From Candidatus Caldipriscus sp. T1.2 (lineage in GTDB: Bacteria; Hydrothermota; Hydrothermia; LBFQ01), in contig LBFQ01000027.1 of NCBI GenBank assembly GCA_000980735.1, positions 22,473 to 28,167 on the forward strand: a stretch of 5,695 nucleotides of DNA. The letters run 5' to 3'. Position 1 is the first letter of the stretch; the number at the start of each line of letters is the position of its first letter. Below are positions 1 through 5,091 of this stretch, piece by piece. The position numbers and the translations under genes are program-made. The notes under the pieces are model-generated. The model worked only from the letters and a program-made list of their open reading frames with translations, was not told the DNA's origin and ran no database searches.

Positions 1-110
1 GGTTTTTTAAGGTAGATGTGTTCCCCCCTATAAACTACCGCCATACCGCCGGAGCCTATCTGTTCCAGAACTTTATATTTCCCCCCTATGGTTTTCCCTA
101 AAAGGTTCAT
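1..110 (-). CDS. Hanks-type Ser/Thr protein kinase, N-terminal fragment (runs off the window)
   Basis: Only the first 36 codons are visible; the gene continues past the left edge. The translation contains IGSGGMAVVYRG at residues 18-29. This is the glycine-rich ATP-binding loop (subdomain I, GxGGMxxVY) typical of bacterial PknB-like Ser/Thr kinases, preceded by the usual short lead-in GKYKVLEQ. The invariant Lys, catalytic loop and any transmembrane or sensor region lie outside the window. The ATG at 110 overlaps the stop of the upstream PP2C phosphatase gene as ATGA, and a perfect AGGAGG lies 5 bases upstream, so start and coupling are well supported. A kinase coupled to a PP2C phosphatase is a classic antagonistic pair; the expected role, by family, is ATP-dependent phosphorylation of Ser/Thr in proteins, reversed by that phosphatase. 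Targets are unknown. Two six-base G runs lie inside this short coding segment. Confidence 0.88.
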   Translation of the reverse strand, partial: MNLLGKTIGGKYKVLEQIGSGGMAVVYRGEHIYLKK

Positions 111-889
111 ATTAACCTCCTGAAGGTAAAGGACTGAAAGTGCGCCAAAAGGGTAGAATATAATGGTGCATCTGTTATTTCGACCGCTACCGCTGTGAGG
201 TTGTCCTCCCCTCCCCTCTCGTTGGCAATATCCCTAAGCTTCTCAAGGAGGGGTTTTGGTTCATATTTTCTTATGTAATCAAATAACTCGCGGAAGGAAA
301 AGTAAGAGTAAAGTCCGTCGGATGCTAATAGGAACTTATCCCCCTTTGATATGTACCCTTCGTACATATGAGGCTTTACTAAGGGTTTTGAGCCCAAAGC
401 CCTAACCAAAATGTTCCTTGCCGGGTGATTTAATGCCTCATGGGGTTTTATAAGTTTTTGTTTAACCATAAGTTGGGCCTTTGTGTCATCTTCGGTTAAT
501 AGATAAAGGTGTTTCCCCCTCAAAAGGTAAGCCCTCGTATCTCCAACGTGGGCTATATACCACTTTGATCCTGCAAGAAGCAGAGCGGTTAATGTGGTCA
601 TAGCCCCTTTCAGTTCTAAGGAAGAGGTTGTTTTTTGGAAAACCGCGGAAGAAGTGTTTAAAAAAGCTTTTAAAAGGGCTATCTTGGGATTCCTTTCGGT
701 TTTTAGGGTTTTCTGAAGCTCCAAATCCAAAATTTCCAGCGCGTAATTTGAGGCAAAATCCCCCGCCTTTCTACCCCCAAGCCCGTCCGCTATGGCAAAT
801 AACCCCGTAAATGGATTTATTACGTAGGCGTCTTCGTTTTTGTTCCTTACCCTTCCTATATCCGTTATCCCGTAAAACTTTCCGCGCAC
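107..889 (-). CDS. PP2C-family (PPM/Stp-type) Ser/Thr protein phosphatase
   Basis: This 260-residue protein carries the PP2C motifs in order: TDIGRVRNKNED (residues 9-20), the metal-binding IADGLGG (33-39), MTTLTALL (97-104), AHVGDTRAYL (113-122), NILVRALG (159-166), LASDGLYSY (188-196) and GGEDNLTAV (226-234). The conserved acidic residues D20, D35, D117, D191 and D229 that coordinate Mn/Mg in the family are all present, so it should be an active metal-dependent phosphoserine/phosphothreonine phosphatase. No signal peptide or membrane segment is seen, so it is probably cytoplasmic. It is slightly longer than a minimal bacterial PP2C (about 240 residues), with a short extra C-terminal tail. 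The start is GTG, 3 bases after the Roadblock-like gene's stop, with no clear Shine-Dalgarno sequence, so it probably depends on coupling to upstream translation. Its end overlaps the kinase start, and the kinase is its likely antagonist. Confidence 0.93.
   Translation of the reverse strand: MRGKFYGITDIGRVRNKNEDAYVINPFTGLFAIADGLGGRKAGDFASNYALEILDLELQKTLKTERNPKIALLKAFLNTSSAVFQKTTSSLELKGAMTTLTALLLAGSKWYIAHVGDTRAYLLRGKHLYLLTEDDTKAQLMVKQKLIKPHEALNHPARNILVRALGSKPLVKPHMYEGYISKGDKFLLASDGLYSYFSFRELFDYIRKYEPKPLLEKLRDIANERGGEDNLTAVAVEITDAPLYSTLLAHFQSFTFRRLI
116..121 (-). promoter_or_regulatory. Ribosome binding site of the Ser/Thr kinase gene
   Basis: On the minus strand the sequence reads AGGAGG, 5 bases and then ATG. 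It lies inside the last codons of the PP2C gene and decides the kinase start. With the ATGA overlap it suggests efficient, coupled translation of the kinase. Confidence 0.8.
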
Positions 890-892
890 GTC

Positions 893-1282
893 TTATAAGG
901 ATTGCCACTCCTTTATAGCCTTATCCAAAAGGTTTTCGTATTTCTTTATGTACGCAAAAACCAATCCCAAAATCACCTTCTCCCTCTTGAGGACTATGTG
1001 CATATAGAAGGGCGTGTTGTTTATGATCTTTGATATAAAGATGTATTTTGGGGTGAAGGAGAAGATCTCAACCTTATCCTCGGATTCTCCCATGGCCTCC
1101 ATTGCCCTCCTTTGAGCCCTTAAGAGCTCAACGCTGTAAGCCGCGGTTATCGCAACCTCAAAGTTCGGATCCGATTTATACTCCGCTATCGTCAGCCCCT
1201 CCTCCTTATCCACCACCGCGCCTGCGACGAAACCCTGTACCTCCGAAGACATAGACGCCAAAATATTTACAAGCTTTTCCAT
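893..1282 (-). CDS. Roadblock/LC7-domain-like small protein
   Basis: This 129-residue soluble protein has the layout of a Roadblock/LC7 (MglB-like) domain: an N-terminal helix (residues 2-12), a strand pair with a Gly at the turn (GAVVDKEEGLTIAEY, 21-35), a long central helix (about 42-64), strands at 71-86 and 92-99, and a closing hydrophobic strand/helix (KVILGLVFAYIKKYENLL, 102-119). Family members are dimeric platforms that bind small Ras-like GTPases or act as regulators in polarity and signalling; no enzymatic residues are expected. The call rests on pattern resemblance without an alignment, and a divergent PAS/profilin-like fold is an alternative. The gene starts one base after the ABC ATPase stop. 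Its AGGAGG at 1289-1294 lies within the end of that gene, 6 bases from the ATG. Position between an ABC ATPase and a PP2C/kinase pair suggests a regulatory adaptor, but no GTPase gene is visible in the window. Confidence 0.65.
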   Translation of the reverse strand: MEKLVNILASMSSEVQGFVAGAVVDKEEGLTIAEYKSDPNFEVAITAAYSVELLRAQRRAMEAMGESEDKVEIFSFTPKYIFISKIINNTPFYMHIVLKREKVILGLVFAYIKKYENLLDKAIKEWQSL

Positions 1283-1283
1283 C

Positions 1284-2012
1284 TCATACCTCCTTTTTTT
1301 CCATCTTTATCAAAACCCCATCCTCAAGCCTATAAACGGATGTAAAGAACTCCAAAAGCCTCTCATCATGCGTTGCTATTACAAACGTCTTCCCTATCAC
1401 CCTAAGATTGTTCATTATATGCATCAAATTCATAGCATTTTTTCTATCCAGCTCGGATGTGGGTTCATCGCAAACGAATATATCCACATCCATAGCTAAG
1501 GCCCTTGCGACCGCTACCCTCTGCCTCTCCCCTCCCGAAAGGAGCTGGATATTCTTGAACATCTTATCTTTACCTATTTCCACCGCCTCTAAGACATCCT
1601 CCGCCCTTTTTTTCGCCCTTTTCGGTGAGTACCCCTTCAATAGCAGGGGGAAATATACGTTTTCAAAGGCATTCATCTCGGGCATAAGGTTATGGGACTG
1701 GAAGATTATAGCTATATGTTTTCTGCGAAATTCCGCAAGCTTATCGTAAGTGAATTTTTCGGGTGATATTTCGTTCTCCATAACCTCAACAAAACCCCTG
1801 TCCGCAAAATCTAAAGTTGAAATTATGTTCAAAAGGGTAGTTTTCCCCGAGCCTGAGGGTCCAAAAATCCCCACCATCTCCCCCGGCACAACCCTCAAAT
1901 TCACCCCCTTAAGAACATCAATTTTTGTTTCCCCAACTTTATAAGATTTCCAAACATCACTTAGCTTTATTACGGGCAGGTACAAGCATAGAATTATAAC
2001 ATTGAAAATCAT
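1284..2012 (-). CDS. ABC transporter ATP-binding protein, LolD/MacB/FtsE class
   Basis: This 242-residue nucleotide-binding subunit is complete: Walker A GPSGSGKTT (51-59), Q-loop Q105 within IIFQSHNLMPEMNAFENV, signature LSGGERQRVAVARAL (158-172), Walker B ending in CDEPTSELD (181-189) and H-loop H215 in ATHD. The Q-loop region, the KLAEFRRKHIAIIFQ stretch and the EPTSELD Walker B are typical of the LolD/MacB/FtsE (lipoprotein-release and MacB-like) class, not of LptB. By family it would hydrolyse ATP on the inner face of the membrane for a permease, but none is encoded in the window. The ATG overlaps the lptC stop as ATGA, with only a weak GA-rich stretch upstream. This start adds a hydrophobic lead (residues 2-13) before the usual VIKLSDVWKSY beginning; an in-frame TTG at 1985 is a possible later start but lacks a Shine-Dalgarno sequence. 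Substrate is unknown; lipoprotein or lipid transport is an inference. Confidence 0.9.
   Translation of the reverse strand: MIFNVIILCLYLPVIKLSDVWKSYKVGETKIDVLKGVNLRVVPGEMVGIFGPSGSGKTTLLNIISTLDFADRGFVEVMENEISPEKFTYDKLAEFRRKHIAIIFQSHNLMPEMNAFENVYFPLLLKGYSPKRAKKRAEDVLEAVEIGKDKMFKNIQLLSGGERQRVAVARALAMDVDIFVCDEPTSELDRKNAMNLMHIMNNLRVIGKTFVIATHDERLLEFFTSVYRLEDGVLIKMEKKEV
1289..1294 (-). promoter_or_regulatory. Ribosome binding site of the Roadblock-like gene
   Basis: AGGAGG on the minus strand lies 6 bases before the ATG at 1282, embedded in the final codons of the ABC ATPase gene. It fixes this start and supports translation coupled to the upstream gene. Confidence 0.8.
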
Positions 2013-2500
2013 TCCAAACGCTCACCCTCTCCCCTAACGGGGGATTTGAACTTTATGTAAGATATTTCCTCATCCGTTTCAAGCCCCCTTCCATAAAGTA
2101 CCCTATCCCTCTGCCTTATCTTCACGGGATCGTCCGTCCATATAACCTTCCTCTTTTTATCCCAATGTAAAGACCCCGTCCACAGCTCCGTACTGTCGGA
2201 GGATATAACATACACCTCTCCGTATGCGCTCACGTTGCCAGAAACCTGATCGTACTTTCCGCTGTCCGCCCATAGCTGGGAAGATGGTTTATCACCCGAA
2301 AAGAACGTTATGCTAACGCCAAAACCCACCAACGTATCCCCCTTTTCCACCACCTTTTTCGCCTTCATTATCCACATCTTCCTACCATTATCCGTTGATA
2401 CAACCTCAACGCTATCCGCCCCAGGCTTCACCTTCTCCCTAATTTCCCCCTTTTCACCGCAGGATAAAAATAAAAGAAGAAACACCAAAACCTTCCACAT
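2009..2500 (-). CDS. lptC: LptC-like LPS-export periplasmic protein, probable lipoprotein
   Basis: This 163-residue protein has a hydrophobic N-terminus (residues 4-13) ending in FLSC, so Cys14 is a likely lipidation site, although Phe at -3 is not an ideal lipobox residue. The rest is beta-rich with the repeating LptC/OstA-type pattern: a WIMKAKKV strand (43-50), then LWADSGKYDQVSGNVSAYGEV (76-96), WTGSLHWDKKRKVI (107-120), IWTDDPVKI (120-128) and LYGRGLETD (135-143). In the family these strands build a beta-jellyroll that passes lipopolysaccharide from LptB2FG to LptA across the periplasm. Canonical enterobacterial LptC is held by a transmembrane helix; here lipid anchoring seems more likely. 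It is the first visible gene of the minus-strand operon, and its stop overlaps the ABC ATPase start. The ATG at 2500 has no good Shine-Dalgarno sequence. LptA, LptB and LptF/G are not in the window, so the LPS-export role is family-based. Confidence 0.8.
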   Translation of the reverse strand: MWKVLVFLLLFLSCGEKGEIREKVKPGADSVEVVSTDNGRKMWIMKAKKVVEKGDTLVGFGVSITFFSGDKPSSQLWADSGKYDQVSGNVSAYGEVYVISSDSTELWTGSLHWDKKRKVIWTDDPVKIRQRDRVLYGRGLETDEEISYIKFKSPVRGEGERLE

Positions 2501-2578
2501 TTTCGGAAATTTTAAGGCTGATGTTTCACAGGTTTCTCAAAGGCTTTATGACTTTTGACCCATTTAGAATACTCACCT
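2501..2578. promoter_or_regulatory. Divergent intergenic/promoter region between lptC and the porin gene
   Basis: This 78-base gap separates two outward-facing transcription units, so both promoters should lie in or near it. Toward the porin, TAGAAT at 2565-2570 resembles a -10 box, placing transcription start almost on the ATG at 2579; no good -35 sits at the right distance. Toward lptC, TAAAAT (complement of 2509-2514) is -10-like, and TTGAGA (complement of 2535-2540) is -35-like but at a long 20-base spacing. The interval also holds imperfect direct repeats: TTTCACA at 2524 and TTTCTCA at 2533, then CTTTATGAC at 2544 and CTTTTGAC at 2552. These could be activator sites, for example for a phosphate-responsive regulator. 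No element is a strong consensus match. Confidence 0.4.
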
Positions 2579-3586
2579 ATGAAAAGGTACGTTTATATCG
2601 GCGCCCTCGCTACTCTCCCAGGGCTCCTCTTAGGGGGAGGGGTAAAGGTGGAAGGGTTAATGTTTGGGGATTACTACCACTTCACCTCCGCGCAGGATAC
2701 CGCGAACGTCCAATACCAAAGCGGTTTCTGGATCAGGCGAATATTCCTAACCTTCAAGGTGGACATAGCGGATAACTTCTCGAGTGTAATAAACTTTGAG
2801 ATGAACTCGCCCTACGGTTTTGATCAGAGTAAATCCGCCACTTTGGTACCTTTCGTAAAGGACGCGTATCTGAAATATAAGTTTTACGATCAGGCGCTCC
2901 TTATGGGAATAATTCCCGCTCCTACGTATTCGGTGGTTGAGAAGGTTTGGGGAAAGAGGTACCTTGAGAAGACACCTGAGGACCTTTACAGGCTCGCACC
3001 AACGAGGGAGATAGGGGTAGGATTGGAAGGGAGGTTCGGGATCTTGAAGTACTACCTATCCTTTGGGAACGGCGAAGGAGAAAGGTCGGAGTACAACAGG
3101 AATAAGAAGGGTATGGCGAGCCTCTCGGTAAAACCCTACAGCGATTTTGTGATTGAACTTTATGGAGATTGGTGGGATAGGGACAGCTCGAAAGACAAGA
3201 TTCTGGGGCATATATTCCTTGGGTACGACGGCAAGGATTTGGGTTTCGGTGTCCTATATGCCCAACAGCGCATACAAGGTGGATTGAGAGATCCCAATAG
3301 GTGGGATAATATAAGGGTTGCGGGCGTTTTCCTCAGATCGAAGTTTATGGATAATTTTGGGCTCGTTCTTAGGTACGACAGGAGCCTTGACAAAAATAGG
3401 GATGTTTTAAGGCAGAGTTATGTATATTTTCCTTCCGATACATCCTTCCACTTCGGGCTCGTTGCCCTTGAGTATTACCCAGCAAAAAACATAATAGTTT
3501 CCCCGAACGTAGAGGTAATAAAATCTGACCAGCCGAACGTGAAACCCACGGTAATCTCAAGGCTTACTTTATTTTATAGGTTTTAA
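2579..3586 (+). CDS. Outer-membrane porin, OprO/OprP (phosphate-selective porin)-like
   Basis: This protein of 335 residues begins with a signal peptide: basic KR, a hydrophobic core (about residues 4-18) and a Gly-rich end at 19-21. The body is a run of amphipathic beta-strands rich in Tyr, Phe and Gly, ending in LTLFYRF with a terminal Phe, the usual sorting signal of outer-membrane barrels. The N-terminal half matches the OprO/OprP layout: a [15 protein letters not shown] strand (51-65), a [10 protein letters not shown] strand (93-102), [12 protein letters not shown] (107-118), an [20 protein letters not shown] stretch (130-149) and a [10 protein letters not shown] strand-turn (158-167). 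By family it forms a trimeric channel, perhaps phosphate-selective; the pstS neighbour 12 bases downstream supports that, but selectivity cannot be read from sequence. I chose ATG 2579 because the signal peptide then begins correctly. An in-frame TTG at 2555 would add 8 residues. Neither start has a Shine-Dalgarno sequence. Confidence 0.78.
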   Translation: MKRYVYIGALATLPGLLLGGGVKVEGLMFGDYYHFTSAQDTANVQYQSGFWIRRIFLTFKVDIADNFSSVINFEMNSPYGFDQSKSATLVPFVKDAYLKYKFYDQALLMGIIPAPTYSVVEKVWGKRYLEKTPEDLYRLAPTREIGVGLEGRFGILKYYLSFGNGEGERSEYNRNKKGMASLSVKPYSDFVIELYGDWWDRDSSKDKILGHIFLGYDGKDLGFGVLYAQQRIQGGLRDPNRWDNIRVAGVFLRSKFMDNFGLVLRYDRSLDKNRDVLRQSYVYFPSDTSFHFGLVALEYYPAKNIIVSPNVEVIKSDQPNVKPTVISRLTLFYRF

Positions 3587-3593
3587 GGAGGTG
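3585..3593 (+). promoter_or_regulatory. Ribosome binding site of pstS
   Basis: AAGGAGGTG is a perfect 9-base match to the anti-Shine-Dalgarno end of 16S rRNA, with 5 bases between it and the ATG at 3599. It overlaps the porin stop codon. Its strength contrasts with the missing Shine-Dalgarno of the porin and predicts more PstS than porin per transcript. Confidence 0.85.
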
Positions 3594-3598
3594 GGAAT

Positions 3599-4570
3599 AT
3601 GAAAAGGGGAATTTTTGCGCTCCTTGTTTTAATGGTATCTTGCGCCCCCAAGAAGGAAGGGGGGACGGTGATCGTGGATGGATCATCAACGGTATATCCC
3701 ATAACGGAAGCGGTCGCGGACAAATTCCAAAAGGAAAACCCGAACATAAAGGTAACCGTGGGAATATCCGGAACGGGTGGAGGTTTCAAGAAGTTTTGCA
3801 GGGGTGAAACGGACATAAACAACGCCTCAAGGCCCATAAAGGATAAAGAGATAGAAGTTTGCAAGGAAAACGGTATAGAGTTCATAGAGCTTCCCATAGC
3901 TTACGATGCTTTGACGGTGGTGGTTAATCCCCAGAATAACTGGGTGGATCATTTAACCGTACAGGAGCTAAAGAAGATATGGGAGCCGGAAGCTCAGGGT
4001 AAGATAACAAAGTGGAACCAGATAAGGCCTAACTGGCCCGACGCCCCCTTAAACCTCTACGGCGCGGGTGTGGATTCCGGAACCTTTGATTACTTCACAG
4101 AAGCGATAGTGGGAAAGGAAAAGGCAAGCAGGGGTGATTACGTCTCTTCCGAGGATGATAACGTCCTGGTTCAGGGGGTGGCGAACGACAAGTACGCGTT
4201 GGGTTATTTCGGTTTCGCGTATTACGAGGCAAACAAGGATAAGCTCAAGGCGGTTCCCATAGATAACGGAAACGGACCCGTTGCACCCTCATACGAAAAC
4301 GTCATAAACGGAACATATCAACCCCTCTCGAGGCCCCTTTTCATATATGTAAACAAGGAGTCCTACGAAAAGAAGCCCTATGTTAAGAAGTTCGTAGATT
4401 ATTACCTCAAGGTAGCTAAGGAGAGCGTAAAAGAGGTGGGTTATGTGCCTTTGCCCGATGAGGCTTATGATCTCGTGAAAAAGAGACTTGAAAAGAAAAT
4501 AACGGGTTCCGCCTTCAAGGATGCAAAACCTGGCTTAAAAATCCAAGACATAATAAAGCTGGAGAAATAA
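3599..4570 (+). CDS. pstS: PstS-type phosphate-binding lipoprotein of a phosphate ABC transporter
   Basis: This 323-residue protein has a lipoprotein signal peptide (KRG, hydrophobic core 5-13, lipobox MVSC with Cys15). The phosphate-binding loops of the PstS fold follow in order: [13 protein letters not shown] (26-38), [12 protein letters not shown] (55-66), [10 protein letters not shown] (71-80) and [12 protein letters not shown] (155-166). These hold the Ser/Thr, Arg and Asp residues that ligate phosphate in the family (S30, T31, R78, D159, S160, G161 and T162 by motif position). [13 protein letters not shown] (98-110) and [13 protein letters not shown] (198-210) are further PstS hallmarks. 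Length is normal and the gene is intact. It should be lipid-anchored in the periplasm, delivering phosphate to PstCAB, whose genes are not here. It is transcribed with the upstream porin and ends at a strong terminator. Phosphate-starvation control is likely by analogy but no clear Pho box was seen. A relative binding another oxyanion is less likely. Confidence 0.93.
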   Translation: MKRGIFALLVLMVSCAPKKEGGTVIVDGSSTVYPITEAVADKFQKENPNIKVTVGISGTGGGFKKFCRGETDINNASRPIKDKEIEVCKENGIEFIELPIAYDALTVVVNPQNNWVDHLTVQELKKIWEPEAQGKITKWNQIRPNWPDAPLNLYGAGVDSGTFDYFTEAIVGKEKASRGDYVSSEDDNVLVQGVANDKYALGYFGFAYYEANKDKLKAVPIDNGNGPVAPSYENVINGTYQPLSRPLFIYVNKESYEKKPYVKKFVDYYLKVAKESVKEVGYVPLPDEAYDLVKKRLEKKITGSAFKDAKPGLKIQDIIKLEK

Positions 4571-4576
4571 AAAATA

Positions 4577-4596
4577 GGGGGGCCTCAAGGCCCCCC
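4577..4596. terminator. Bidirectional intrinsic terminator between pstS and the DUF1641 gene
   Basis: GGGGGGCC (4577-4584), loop TCAA (4585-4588) and GGCCCCCC (4589-4596) form a perfect 8-bp all-GC stem. On the plus strand it is followed by TTCTTTTAT, and on the minus strand by TATTTTTTATTT, so it can terminate both converging units. It starts 6 bases after the pstS stop and ends 5 bases from the DUF1641 stop. Confidence 0.92.
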
Positions 4597-4601
4597 TTCT
4601 T

Positions 4602-5078
4602 TTATATTCCCATTTCCTCGCGCTGTTTCCTCATCATCTCAAACTGTTTCTCCATTTGTTCCATAAGGGCGGTGAGTTGTTTACCGGATGTATCTATACT
4701 TCTTCCCAAAGCTTTTAACATAAGGAAAATGAAGCCGAGCGCCCTTTGAACGTCGGGATCCCCAAGTTCCTTTATTATACCCGAGATCCCAACCTTTGGA
4801 GGGTTTTTGAAGGTTTCTGGTGTCATAATTTCTCCCGTAGCCTTTATGAAGTTGTTCCCCATAACGGAAATTATTGTGGGATCCATAAGCTCAAGGAAAT
4901 GTAAAAAGTAAGCGATGTTTGCCCAGATTCTAAGGACCTTTGGGTCGGTTAAATAGGATAGAGCCTCTGAGGAAACTTCGCTTAGATTCTCAAGGAGATC
5001 CAACGTTCCATTCTCGTGAAGCTTAACCGCAACATCCAACAGCCTTTCTAAGGCTTCCGCCCTTTTTGCCTCCATCAT
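4602..5078 (-). CDS. DUF1641 family protein, probable partner of the SQR-like flavoprotein
   Basis: This 158-residue, mostly helical protein ends its core with the DUF1641 hallmark LGDPDVQRALGFIFLMLKALG (105-125), preceded by TDPKVLRIWANIAYFLHFLE (44-63). Both helices are hydrophobic or amphipathic, and the tail (133-157) is a Met/Gln/Glu-rich stretch that looks like a short coiled coil. There is no signal peptide, so it is probably cytoplasmic or on the inner face of the membrane. The family has no established enzymatic activity. From memory, members sit beside sulfide:quinone oxidoreductase genes in thermoacidophilic archaea and beside formate dehydrogenase genes in bacilli, suggesting an accessory or membrane-docking role. 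Here it lies 12 bases downstream of an SQR-like gene in the same operon. The ATG at 5078 (the first of two) has AGGAGG 6 bases upstream. Confident on family; function inferred. Confidence 0.85.
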   Translation of the reverse strand: MMEAKRAEALERLLDVAVKLHENGTLDLLENLSEVSSEALSYLTDPKVLRIWANIAYFLHFLELMDPTIISVMGNNFIKATGEIMTPETFKNPPKVGISGIIKELGDPDVQRALGFIFLMLKALGRSIDTSGKQLTALMEQMEKQFEMMRKQREEMGI

Positions 5079-5082
5079 TTTC

Positions 5083-5091
5083 CACCTCCTT
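5083..5091 (-). promoter_or_regulatory. Ribosome binding site of the DUF1641 gene
   Basis: On the minus strand AAGGAGGTG sits 4 bases before the ATG at 5078, with the AGGAGG core 6 bases away. It overlaps the stop of the SQR-like gene and resembles the pstS site. It favours the first of the two tandem ATG codons as start. Confidence 0.8.

Noticed and set aside
628..810. 60-codon plus-strand open frame opposite the PP2C gene
   Set aside because: Pro/Lys-rich complement of the PP2C N-terminal region with no start signal; not a credible gene.
1408..1944. Two plus-strand open frames opposite the ABC ATPase gene
   Set aside because: The minus-strand frame has all ABC ATPase motifs; these are complementary-frame shadows with no recognisable domain or Shine-Dalgarno.
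1284..2012. ABC ATPase as LptB, suggested by the adjacent lptC
   Set aside because: The Q-loop region and Walker B flank fit the LolD/MacB/FtsE class and lack LptB-type sequence such as a GIGYLPQE-like Q-loop.
2555..2557. TTG as the porin start codon
   Set aside because: It would add 8 residues ahead of the signal peptide's basic region; the ATG at 2579 gives a normal signal peptide. Not excluded, since neither has a Shine-Dalgarno.
2555..2570. TTGACC (2555) and TAGAAT (2565) as a matched -35/-10 promoter
   Set aside because: The spacing is only 4 bases, far from the roughly 17 needed, so they cannot act as one sigma-70 promoter.
2521..2775. Plus-strand frame starting at the ATG at 2521, overlapping the porin gene
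   Set aside because: It is out of frame with the porin, Arg/Gly/Pro-rich with no domain, and the porin frame has the signal peptide and beta-barrel pattern.
3160..3560. Two minus-strand open frames opposite the porin gene
   Set aside because: No recognisable domain or ribosome binding site; both are shadows of the porin's 3' half.
3583..3897. Open frame of 104 codons on the minus strand, antisense to the start of pstS
   Set aside because: It lies wholly opposite a well-supported gene with clear motifs, has no ribosome binding site, and its composition looks like the complement of coding sequence.
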